From assembly GCA_000231825.2 (NCBI GenBank), contig JH720298.1, positions 902,810-966,809 of the forward strand: a DNA stretch of 64,000 nt. Reading direction: 5' to 3'. Position 1 is the first letter of the stretch. Each line of letters opens with the position of its first letter. Position numbers and translations under genes: made by a program. Source of the DNA: Tetrahymena elliotti 4EA (Eukaryota; Ciliophora; Oligohymenophorea; Hymenostomatida; Tetrahymenidae). The notes under the pieces are model-generated. The model saw nothing but the letters and a program-made list of their open reading frames with translations. It ran no database searches and was not told where the DNA came from. Positions 12,816 through 23,530 of the stretch are shown here, piece by piece.

Positions 12816-15800
12816 ATGTTGATATAGAATATAAAATATTTTACTGATCTCAGTGATGTACTTCAAAAATCTTTAGAGATACAAATATATTTAAATAATT
12901 ATATATTAAAAGGTAAAAAAATCTGATTTAACTCCTTACCTAAATCTTAGTATGAATTTCAGGTAAAATTGTTATTTATTCTTTAAAGTTATCAAATCCC
13001 AAAATTTTAACATACAAGCATTAGTGTTTCAACTATAATTATTCATTTTTAAACTTATAATTAAAGACTTAAATTTATGAGTGACTAACTATTTTGGGTT
13101 GATTTAATTCTAATTTTTTATGTTTTTTTATTCTTTTAGCTATTAGTTTATTAAATATTTATATTTCTTATTTTTTAAAAGGGATAATAAGATTGTTAAA
13201 AAAGACTCATAAGGATTAAAATCTTGCTTAGCAAAATGCACGAATCTCTAAATTTTAAAACTCTACCTTGAGTAAAAACAATATTGTGATATTAATTATG
13301 CATTTTAAATAAATGAATAAAGACTCTAACTTATGAGCTACTTAAAACTAACTAATTTTAGCTAGTTTACTTGAAATTTGTTAGCTCTTTTGTTAATTCA
13401 TTTTTATTTTTAATTTTCTGATTTAATTCTGCTTAAAAGTTGTCATGATATTGGTGAAAAGGGTTTATAAGCATTAGGATCTGGTTTAGCAAAATGCTCT
13501 AATCTCTAAACTTTGACTCTTTACCTCTAGTAAAATAATGTTTCAATATTAATTATTCATTTTTCAATGAATGAATAAACACTTTAATTTATGAGAGACT
13601 GACCATTAACTACTGTAGAATACCAGTTAATTTGCAATATGTTAAGTAGTAAATTTTGAGATGTATTTTTTTAAATTGAAAAAATTAGCCAATCCTTGGG
13701 ATATTTTTTTTGTGAATTAATGGGTATTCTACAGTAATTTACGTTGGTTCACTTTAAATTTGTTTAACTCATTCATTATTCATTTTTATTTGTTCTTTTC
13801 AGATTTAATTCTAATGTTTATGTTTCTCACTCTTTTAAATATTTTTATTTATTTATTTATTATTTTTTTTTTCTAATTTTTAAAAGTAGTAATTATTTTG
13901 GTGAAAAGGGCTATTAAGGATTAGGATCTGGTTTAGCAAAATGTTCTAATCTCTAAACTTTGACTCTTAACCTTGGGTAAAAAAAAAGTTTCAATATTAA
14001 ATATGCATTTTAAAAATAAATGATTAACACTTTAATTTATGAGCAACTGAATACTAACCAATTTAAATTGTTTTGCCTGAAATTTTTTTTGCTCATTCAT
14101 TATTCATTTTTATTTTTTCTTTACAGATAAATCTTATATTTGTTTTTTTCTTATTCTTTGAAATATTTATTTATTAAATATATCTATTTCTTCTTTTTTA
14201 AAAGGTATAATAAAATTTGTGAAAAGGGCTTCTAAGGATTAGTATCTGGTTTAGCAAAATGCTTTAATCTCTAAACTCTGACTCTTGGCCTTCAGTAAAA
14301 ACAATGTTTCAATCTTAATATTTCTTTTTTAAATGTAATAAATATTTTAGTTTATTATGATAAACTGACAACTAAATAATTTAAGTTGGTTTACTTATGT
14401 TTTTCTGATACTTTGAAATATTTCTCTATTAAATATTTATATTAATTATTTTTTAAAAGGGAAAATGAGATTGGTGAAAAGGGTTCATAAGGATTAGGAT
14501 CTTATTTAGCAAAATGCTCGAATCTCTAAACTTTGAATCTTAACATAGAGTAAAAATAATGTTTCAATCTTAATTATGCTTTTTTAAATGGATTTATGAG
14601 AAACTGATGACTAACTAATTTAAGTTAGTCAATTTGAAAAATATTTAGCTAATTCATTCATTTTTGTTTGTTTAAATATTCCCTCTTTTATTTATATTTA
14701 TTATTTTTTAAAAGACATAATAACATTGGTGAAAAGGGATCCAAAGGTATAGGATCTGGTTTATCAAAATGCTCTAATCTCTAAACTTTGACTCTTCAAC
14801 TCTCGTAAAACAATATTACAATCTTAATTATGTATTCTTTAAATGAATGAATAAACACTTTAATTTATGAGAAACCTTTTGAGCTAATTCATTTGAAAAA
14901 TGCTTAGTTCATAGATTCATTTTTATTTTGTTCTTTTAACATTTATATTTATTATTTTTTAAAAGCAATAATAATATTGGTGAAAAAGGCTCCTAAGAAT
15001 TAGGATCTGGTTTAGAAAAATGCTCTAATCTCTAAATTTTGACTCTTGAACTGGCGTAAAAATAAAATTTCAATCTTAATTACGCTTTTTTAAATGAATA
15101 AAAAAAGAGTTTAATTTTTGAAAGATTGCAATGACTTATTGAAATTTGTCTACTTTAAATTTGTTAAAATCATTCATTATTCATTTTTATTTGTTTTTTT
15201 CAGATTTAATTCTGATGTTTATGTTTTTCTCTATCTTATAAATATTTCTTCATTTATTATTTTTTAATTATTTTCAAAGTTATAATGATATTGGTCAAAA
15301 GGGCTCATAAGCATTAGGATATGGTTTAGCCAAATGCTCTGATCTCTAAAAGTTAGATCTTAACCTAGAGTAAAAATAAATGTTTAAATATTTTAATTTT
15401 TTAATAGGCACTTTAATTTATGAGCAACTGGTGACTAACTTATTTAAGTTAGTTTTCCAGAAATTTTTTTAGCTTATTCATTCGTTTTATTTGTTCTTTT
15501 TAGATTTAATTCNNNNNNNNNNNNNNNNNNNNNNNNNNNNNNNNNNNNNNNNNNNNNNNNNNNNNNNNNNNNNNNNNNNNNNNNNNNNNNNNNNNNNNNN
15601 NNNNNNNNNNNNNNNNNNNNNNNNNNNNNNNNNNNNNNNNNNNNNNNNNNNNNNNNNNNNNNNNNNNNNNNNNNNNNNNNNNNNNNNNNNNNNNNNNNNN
15701 NNNNNNNNNNNNNNNNNNNNNNNNNNNNNNNNNNNNNNNNNNNNNNNNNNNNNNNNNNNNNNNNNNNNNNNNNNNNNNNNNNNNNNNNNNNNNNNNNNNN

Positions 15801-17072
15801 NNNNNNNNNNNNNNNNNNNNNNNNNNNNNNNNNNNNNNNNNNNNNNNNNNNNNNNNNNNNNNNNNNNNNNNNNNNNNNNNNNNNNNNNNNNNNNNNNNNN
15901 NNNNNNNNNNNNNNNNNNNNNNNNNNNNNNNNNNNNNNNNNNNNNNNNNNNNNNNNNNNNNNNNNNNNNNNNNNNNNNNNNNNNNNNNNNNNNNNNNNNN
16001 NNNNNNNNNNNNNNNNNNNNNNNNNNNNNNNNNNNNNNNNNNNNNNNNNNNNNNNNNNNNNNNNNNNNNNNNNNNNNNNNNNNNNNTAAGGATTAGGATC
16101 TAGCTTAGCAAAATTTTCTAATATCTAAACTTTGAATCTTGAACTCTAGTAAAAATGATGTTTGAATATTAATTGTGCATTTTTAAATGTATGAATAATG
16201 ATTTTCATTTTTGAGAGACTGTTGATTTAACAATTTAAGTTGGTTTACTTGAAATTTGTTTAGATCTTTCATTTGTTCTTTTCAGATTTAATTCTAATGT
16301 TTACTTTGTTTTTCTCATTCTTCTAAATATATTTTTCTTCAATATTTATACTGAATATTTTTAAAAGGGATAATAACATTGGTGAAAAGGGCTCATAAGA
16401 ATTAGGATCTGGTTTAGCAAAATGCTCTAAACTCTACAGTTTGACTCTTTAACTCTTGTAAAAACAATATTTTCAATATTTATTGTGTATTTTTAAATGT
16501 ATTAAGAAACACTTTAATTTATGAGAAAATGATGACTGACTAACTTAAGTTGGTTTACTTGAAATTTTTTCGCTCGTTCATTATTCATTTTTATTTATTC
16601 TTTTCAGATTTAATTCAACTTTTTATGTATTCTTTTAAATGTCTCTTCATTTATTATTTATATTTTTTATTAAAAGTAATAATAAGATTGGTGAAAAGGG
16701 CTCATAAGCATTAGGGTCTGGCTTAATAAAATGCTCTAATCTCTAAACTTTGACTCTTTAACTCTTGTAAAAACACTATTTCAATATTAATTGTGCATTT
16801 TTAAATGTATGAATAAAGACTTTAATTTATGAGAGACGAGTGACTAGCTAATTTAAGTTGTTTTACTTGAAATTTTTTTAAATCATTTATGTTTTTTCTC
16901 ATTATTTGAAATATTTCTTCATTTATTCTTTATATTTTTTATATTTTTTATTTGTAAAAGTCATAATAAGATTGGTGATCAGGGCTCATATGCATTAGAA
17001 TCAAAACTAATTAAACTAAAAAGATTAGTTGAATTATCATATGGTTGTGGAGATACTGATGAGTTTGACTGA
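12816..17072 (+). CDS. LRR array protein, one 90-nt exon per repeat
   Basis: Each LRR is encoded by its own exon of exactly 90 nt with phase-2 introns on both sides: 13182-13271, 13440-13529, 13887-13976, 14205-14294, 14460-14549, 14715-14804, 14966-15055, 15280-15369, a partial one ending 16148 after the gap, 16368-16457 and 16677-16766. The last exon, 16961-17072, carries the TGA. The repeat consensus is DNKIGEKGSQGLGSGLAKCS then NLQTLTLNL, a ribonuclease-inhibitor-like LRR. The likely first exon is 12816-12912 (ATG, phase 1). The second, 12963-13017, fits in phase only with a GC donor at 13018. The protein is a short LRR solenoid of at least 13 repeats with a short acidic tail (GCGDTDEFD). 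No signal peptide or second domain is visible. The length is uncertain because 574 N interrupt the array. Confidence 0.75.
13611..13736. mobile_element. 126-bp TA-flanked inverted-repeat insertion (MITE- or IES-like)
   Basis: The two ends are inverted copies: TACTGTAGAATACC at 13611 and its reverse complement ending at 13736, followed on each side by 2 mismatches and 6 more matching bases. Removing the segment while keeping one TA joins the flanks into the sequence expected from the sister introns (consensus GACTAACTAATTTAAGTTGG; here CATTAAC-TA-ATTTACGTTGG). So it entered one intron copy at a TA dinucleotide and duplicated it. It has no coding capacity. TA target duplication is typical of Tc1/mariner-type elements and of ciliate internal eliminated sequences that derive from them. 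Confidence 0.75.
15513..16086. other. Assembly gap (574 N) inside the LRR array
   Basis: A run of N interrupts the array between the exon at 15280-15369 and a partial exon ending at 16148. With a unit of about 255-320 nt and the stated gap length, two further units would fit. Gap lengths in repeats are often estimates, so the true number of repeats is unknown. Confidence 0.95.
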
Positions 17073-18430
17073 AAAGACTAGCATTATTTACTATTAAATT
17101 TATCTAAGATTACCATACATTAAATGGTTTATTAAAACTATCTTTTTTAATAAAAATCTTGTTTGGATATGAAAAAATATTTATTTATATGAATCATATT
17201 TTATTTATCAAATCAATCTACCATTTAATAATTATGATTTAAGAAAAATAATTTTTTTAACAATTTATCAAAAAAGAATCATTTTATTATATTTTATATG
17301 AAAAAATATTTTTTATTTTATACTTTAATATAAGAACATATGATAAATAATTATTTTTAAAATAATCTTTCTTATAAAAAAATATTCCTTATTATAAGAA
17401 CCTCTTATGTTAACGTACCCACGTTAGTTTTATTTATTATTTATTTCTAATAATAAATTTCTTATTTTATATTTCAATTTTTTAAGTTTTTTGCATGTGT
17501 TAAATATTTGATATATTTATTGTTTCTATTTCAATTTTTGAAGTTTTTTAAATGTGTTACATATTTGACATATTTATTGTTTCTAAAATAGCAAATACTC
17601 TGATATCATTTGTAATGACATGAATGTAGTAAAGAAATTAATTAAATAATTTTTAACTTACAGAAGTCATTCTTTTTTTAATTAATTTTTTTTAATTATT
17701 TTTATGCACCTGAATTGAAGATATTCAACATTAATCCATAGATTCATTAATTTTATGCGACAAGTAATTAATTTTCTGTTTAAAGTAATGAATTTCCACA
17801 AATAATATTTTGGAATAAAAAGCGTTTACACAATTTTTAATTGACAAAGCATATTTCAATCAATATATAATTGATTTTTTAATCATTATTTCTGTTTAAA
17901 GTAATGACTTAAATAATTTTATATATTAAAGCAAATTGCGTGGTCGTCTATATTTTAATGAAAATAACTCACTACCAGTTTACCAATTGGAAAAATACTT
18001 AAATTTAGAAATACAAGTTAGAAACTTCTCTTCATTGATTAAAAAATTTTTGATGTGAGTGATATTGATACTTTTTAGATTTAATAAAAGAAATAGATAT
18101 TCTTCATTAATGTTTGATTGAGAAATGAAATAGAAACAGCTAAAATAGCTTCAGTAATTTATTAATAGGTGTATTGAAATACTATTGATTTACTAAATTT
18201 TAGTTTATTAATAAACAGTTTTGTAAAAAACATAAATTACTATGAAAAGTTAAAAAAATATGATTTCCACAAGATTTATTTTATTGGATATTTGATTTTA
18301 AAATTTGCTTTATTAGTAATATGTACAGAAAATAAATAAATAAATTAGATTAGAGTAGTATTATAGTAAATTTAATTTAATTAATAATTTTGTTTGTAGA
18401 AAAAAGTTAATTACAGTATTAGTTTCTTAT
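17073..18430. other. Intergenic stretch with a 57-nt tandem duplication
   Basis: No gene was found. The sequence 17471-17527 is repeated directly at 17528-17584 with a handful of differences. A shorter motif, CTGTTTAAAGTAATGA, occurs near 17775 and again near 17890. Confidence 0.6.
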
Positions 18431-20230
18431 TCATTAATTGTTTTAGTTATTTTGTTGGGCAAGGATACTATCATTCTCGAATTTTTAAGGGTCTCTACTC
18501 ATTAACGCTTTCGAAAAAGTGAATTTTTTTCTACATTCTAAGTATTTTGTTGTAGATACAAGCATATCGTTAGAGATAAAATTTAAGCTTTCAGTTTGGT
18601 TATTATTTTGTTCTGTTTCAGAAGTTTTTAGATTCAAAGTTGATGATTTTTTAGAGTACAAAACAATTTTTTTGTTTGGATTTAGTTTTTATATTTAAAA
18701 ATTTTACTTTTTTACTGGTGAGCTAGAGAAAGATAGCATATTGAGCTCTTCTTTTAAATTTTTATTGTTTTAAATTTGTGGATCCATTATTGGACTAAGT
18801 TTATGAAAGTCCTTTTTAACTTTAAGGATTATTTTCTTTTTATGCTAATTTTCTTCTTACTTTTGAATCTAATTGTAGGAATCTTAAGGTGATGTATTAT
18901 ATTCATAAAAGGGAGTGGAAGATTTATTAAATAGACTATCAACGCTTTCGCAATTTAGGGGATTATCTATTAATGTTTTAGAACTATTTTTTAAGGGAGT
19001 GACAGAAATTATTTCTGGATTTGTTTGGAAAACTGAGATTTAATTTAAATTTTTTTGTTCATTTTTAAATGAAATAGGATTTGTATTTTGATTTATATTG
19101 GTTGATGTATTTTATGTTGAACTCTCTTAAGTAGTTGCTCTGGATCTTTTTGCAGGAGTTGAAAGATTGTTAGAAGGCTGATTTTGTTTAGTAGGAGAGC
19201 TATTCTAAAGTTTTTCTTGCTACTTAAATATAGTCTAACGTTTAAGAGTATGAAATTGGTTATATTTTGAGCTCATAAAATCTTCATTTTCATAAAAGAC
19301 ATTAAATGCAAGGTTATTCTTTTTTTGGTTAAGCAAATCTGTTTAAGAATTTTGCAAATCTTCTGTGCTTTGATTAAGATAAAAATTAGATTTGTTTTAA
19401 GAAGAGCATGACAACAATTTTAATTTATTGGATTCTATTTTTTTTTAGAACCTCACAGATTTGATTTACAATTTTAATTTAGGTTTTTTAGGATTACATA
19501 ATATTTAATCTTATGAAAAGAATTCATTTGAATTACTTTCACTCAACGATCTTAGCTTATTGTTTTCAATTTAAGCTTATAGCACTTTTATTCCATTCCA
19601 AAGGTGTCCCTTTTTCATTTTTTTACTTTATTTAATCTTATTTTATTTTAACTGACTTGAGTTTTTTTGTTAAATTTGACATAATTAATCGATATTTGAT
19701 AGAGATGATTGCTACAAATCTAAATCATTAAATGAGTTATTAAGTGATTTAGCTGATTAGTGTGATAATTTATTGTAGTAAATTTTTTCAGATAAACCAT
19801 AGCAATAGTTTGGTAATTTTGGGTAGGCATTTAAATGTTTGCGAACTTAGATTCTTTGGTAGAGATCAGTAAACATTTGTTATGAATCTTTTTATACACA
19901 GACTTATTCTGTGTTTTTTCCTATTTTAGAAGAAGATTGCCTGTTAAATAGATCTAGAAAAGAGTCTTTTTCAATATCTAAAAAAAATGCAGACAATGCC
20001 CTACTATGAATTTGATGTTGTGGAGATAAGGGCCTTAAAAATATTTTGCATTTAGGACTTTCCATCAAGAAAGAGCTGTATTTATCTAGATTGATAGATG
20101 ATTGATTATATTGTTAATTTTCAAAATTATTGTTTAATAATTAATTGAATAATATTACATGATTACTTTTAGCTAAATACAACAAAATCTTAATGGTATT
20201 TAATTTCTTTTAAAAAGACTGATTCCCCAT
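18431..20230 (-). CDS. Low-complexity Asn/Ser/Gln/Lys-rich protein, 599 aa
   Basis: One uninterrupted frame runs on the minus strand from ATG (CAT at 20228-20230) to TGA (TCA at 18431-18433), 600 codons with many TAA/TAG Gln codons and no intron. The protein begins MGNQSFQKK, which could allow N-myristoylation after Met removal, although a Ser/Thr at position 6 is missing. It has a short ordered N-terminal part (TDLYQRIQVRKHLNAYPKLP and NYCYGLSEKIYYNKL) and then long Ser/Asn/Lys-rich disordered sequence with many SP/TP sites, for example TPAKRSRATT and SFSSSPVKK. No domain is recognised. The disordered, phospho-site-rich make-up would suit a regulatory or scaffold protein, but this is inference. 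The gene itself is well supported by the 1.8-kb frame free of TGA. Confidence 0.82.
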
Positions 20231-21982
20231 CAAAAATAAAAGTCACATTTCACTACTGTAAAACCTGTATACATATAAATCAATTTCATATAAAAAATAA
20301 ATCTAAATTGGATTTTTGCATTCTGAGAAAATATGTAAACTAAATAATTTTTTTCAATCCATTTATTCTTGACTTATCTATTTTACTAAAAATAACTTAG
20401 TTTCATGAATTTAATTTCAAAATAAGTATCATAATATGATTAGTAAAGTTAAGCTTAACAAAAAACTTTTACATCTGAAATTCACTAAACAAATTACACT
20501 TATTTTAATTATTTACGATGGGATATACTTAGATAAATTTTACCTCTTTTACAAATAATCTATTGTTACAATTTTTAAATTTATATTCATTCCTAATTTA
20601 AAACATTAAAAAAAATTAGTAAAGAGTAAGATAAAATACAAATACAAATTTAATTTTCTATAATTAGGCCATCATCAAAAATTAGATTTTCCATATAGTA
20701 TCAATCAGAAAAATAAATTAAATTCAAAAAATTTCTAATTTAAATATTTTCTCATTATTTATCAAAAATGATATTAGAAAAGATAAAAAAAAGCAAAAAT
20801 CTTTAATATTGCTTTAAAAGTGTATTTGAGTAAATAAAAAAATTAATACTCATTTTTAATTAATTTATAGAAAAAAATCTATCTACTCTAATAAAAAAGT
20901 TAAGCAGTCTCATTCACAGACTTGTCTGATTAAAAAAATTGTTAATTTTTTTTAAAGATAGTAAAAAATTGCCAGAATTTCTTGGTATAATACTACCAAA
21001 AATAATTTTATTTTTGCTTTTTTACATTAAAAAATTTCAGCTCATTTAAAAAAATTAAATTTTACTTACTCTCTATCATTATTTTTTATTAATAAAAGAA
21101 AATATACTTATTAATTATGAAATTAGTTTAATAGTAAAAGAATAAACAAAAATGTAAATAAATTGGTGAATAAATTTAAAAAATAATTTATTAGTTTCAT
21201 ATAAAAATTAATTTAAAATTTATAAGGTGATTTTGATCTAATTTATCTTAATCAAAGATAAAAGATATTTTAGAGGTATAAGAGTAAATAATAGTTAAAT
21301 TATGTTTAATTGAATGTTAAATATTCAAATTTTTGAAGAATAGTTTAAAAGATTCATTTAGTCTGATTGTATTTACTAATTGAAAAATATGTCACATTAT
21401 TTTCAAATAATCAATTAAAGGCTGAATTTTTATGATAGGTCATCAGATTTCACCAAATAGTTTTTGAAAGAAAAAAAGTAAGAAAGAGGTAAATATTGAT
21501 AAAATAAATAGCTTAACTTTATTAAGTACAAAATTATTAATGATATTTAGAGTTTTTTAAATAAAATAGTTGAGGCTAAATTTAAGAAAAGAAAAGGAGA
21601 TTTATTGGATAGAATATGAATCTATTAAGTACATATTTAAAATACTATTTAATTTGAGATAAGATTATTTATTATTTTAGTAGTAGGAACATTTAAAAAT
21701 TTGTTGAGAGAGTGAGTTTAATTTTTGTTAAAAATAAATATATTTGTTTTGAATTTTAACTAAGATAAAGAGCTATGTATTTATCTAATATGATTAAATC
21801 TTTTTTTATTTATGGAAATTATTAAATTTCCATTACGTGATATTCGTCATTATTTTCATTGAATTTTTTATTAATTTGTTTTTTATTTATTAATTTACTT
21901 ACTTTTTCTTTTATCTATTCAATTATTTTCATTCTTTCTTTACTTCTTAATTTCCTGTTTTAGATTGGTTTATTATGCCAGA
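20231..21982. other. AT-rich intergenic stretch
   Basis: No coding frame of note on either strand. It lies between the start of the upstream minus-strand gene and the 3' end of the next one. Confidence 0.5.
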
Positions 21983-23530
21983 TCATTTAACTATAGACTA
22001 AAACACTCTTGACATAAAATTTGTTATAGGGTTTTATGAGTGGTTCTAGTTCTACTTAAGGACTGAATCAAGAGCATTCACCATTTAGCCTGCTGCCGCT
22101 GTTGATAAGTTATGGCCTATTATTGCTGTGCTTGGAGCTAATTCAAGTGGGTTGATTTTTGTTTTGTCTGTTCTAAAGTATTTGTTAGGTGATACTTATA
22201 AGCCATCTTAGTTTTCATAGCTGCAATTTGACATGTTTTGAGAGTCTATGCTGTTGCTATTTCCAGAAATACTGCTTTAGTATGACGCTTCGCTTTCATT
22301 TGAGGCTTCATAAATTTGATCACTTTCTGATTTTTTCAATTATAAAATTTGAGAATTTCCTAAAATATTCTTTTAATTATCATTCTTAATACTCAAGTTA
22401 TGATGAGATTTATCAAAAGTATTATTAGTGGGGCTGTAGCATTCGTAATAGCTATTGGGTTCATTTATTTCAGAAACTGAACCTTATTAAGCATTACCAC
22501 GCTAATTCGGTGAACATTAATTTAGAAGAATACTTTGTTACATTTATTCCGATTTACAAAAGATTTTAATTGGACTTTGGCTAGGTTCTCCACAGCATTT
22601 ATATAAATTTAAACTGAATCTCTTAGGAGAAGAGCCGATTTAGCTTGCTGAATAAGCGCTTTAGTTTTATGGTGAATTGGCATGAGAATAGCTGTTAAGA
22701 TTAGAAATACTTTATGAAAATCCAATTGATGATCTTTGAGAATAAATAGAACCCCTCTGAGCATTATTAATTTAATCGGCTTTTTGCTGTGGTTTTTATT
22801 CTTAATTTTCGGGATGTTTTTCCATTTACATATTTGATTTGGATTTTTTATCTAGAATAGATAAGGAGGTACCAAATATTTTATTTGGTTATTATTAATT
22901 ATTTTCATTTTTTTAAGATTCGGATGCTGTTTCTGTAATATTTTTAGGATAGGTTTTATATAAAAAGTTTTATGCTTGAAAAATAACTTGAGAATTGTTA
23001 AAATCAACAGGTAAAACTAAATTTGAAAGGTAATTTTATTCACTTAAGGTTGTATTTAACTTTTATTATGGTTTAAGAGCTTACAATACTGGAGATTTTT
23101 GATGAAGATGATTTGTGTTGCACATTTCTAAGTCATGAATACTTCCTTTTTTAGTTGTGGATCGAGTTGTGTATGATATTGAATAGCATTTAGATCCTTT
23201 TTTCATGGAAGTAATATCATTAGTAAAAGGAACTTACAATTCTTGTGTGATTGGTGATTAGGGTGAAGCTTATTATTTAATAAATATATTATAGTAGTAT
23301 TTGAATGAAATTACACTGCACCCACATATAAAAAGAGCGATATATTAAAATACTAAGAAAAATTTTTAGCTGAAGAGAAGATTACAAGCACTCTTTGATT
23401 CATCTGAGTTACTAGTAGACATGCAATATATTGATATATTATCAGAATCAAAAGTAGTACCATTCTATACATGAGCAGATATGCTAAAAACTAATTTGAG
23501 GGGAAGGAGAAAATAATTAGAGTAATTCAT
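21983..23530 (-). CDS. Ser/Asn/Gln-rich protein with N-terminal membrane segment, 515 aa
   Basis: A single-exon minus-strand frame runs from ATG (CAT at 23528-23530) to TGA (TCA at 21983-21985), 516 codons. The first 90 residues contain two hydrophobic stretches, near residues 7-19 and about residues 50-80 (core FFLVFQYIALFICGCSVISF), likely a membrane anchor. The rest is Ser/Asn/Gln-rich with many short basic and SP-type motifs, for example SMKKGSKCYSISY, RSTTKKGSIHDLEMC, SIGFSQSISNLNSYS and NSYYECYSPTNN. The C-terminus is more ordered (LELAPSTAIIGHNLSTAAAG, then ending SRVFQSIVK). No known domain. The opposite strand also has TGA-poor frames here, but their amino-acid make-up is not coding-like. 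A small intron within the AT-rich part of the N-terminal region cannot be excluded. Confidence 0.75.

Larger units (their letters stand above)
13018..16960 (+). repeat. Tandem exon-plus-intron repeat units of the LRR array
   Basis: The duplicated unit is not just the exon: the introns are also homologous. Each begins GTAAAAAC-AATGTTTCAAT, passes through a TTTATGAGAGACTGATGACT-like block and a TTCATTTTTATTTGTTCTTT block, and ends TTTTAAAAG. Exon starts are spaced 258, 447, 318, 255, 255, 251 and 314 nt before the gap, and 309 and 284 nt after it. The 447-nt interval includes the 126-bp insertion at 13611-13736. Such a unit can grow or shrink by unequal crossing-over without disturbing the reading frame, because all exons share length and phase. 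Confidence 0.85.

Noticed and set aside
22155..23265. Long TGA-poor plus-strand frame
   Set aside because: The minus strand has a continuous 516-codon frame with typical ciliate amino-acid composition; the plus-strand frame lacks a start and is broken by TGA near 22615. It is a shadow of the minus-strand gene.
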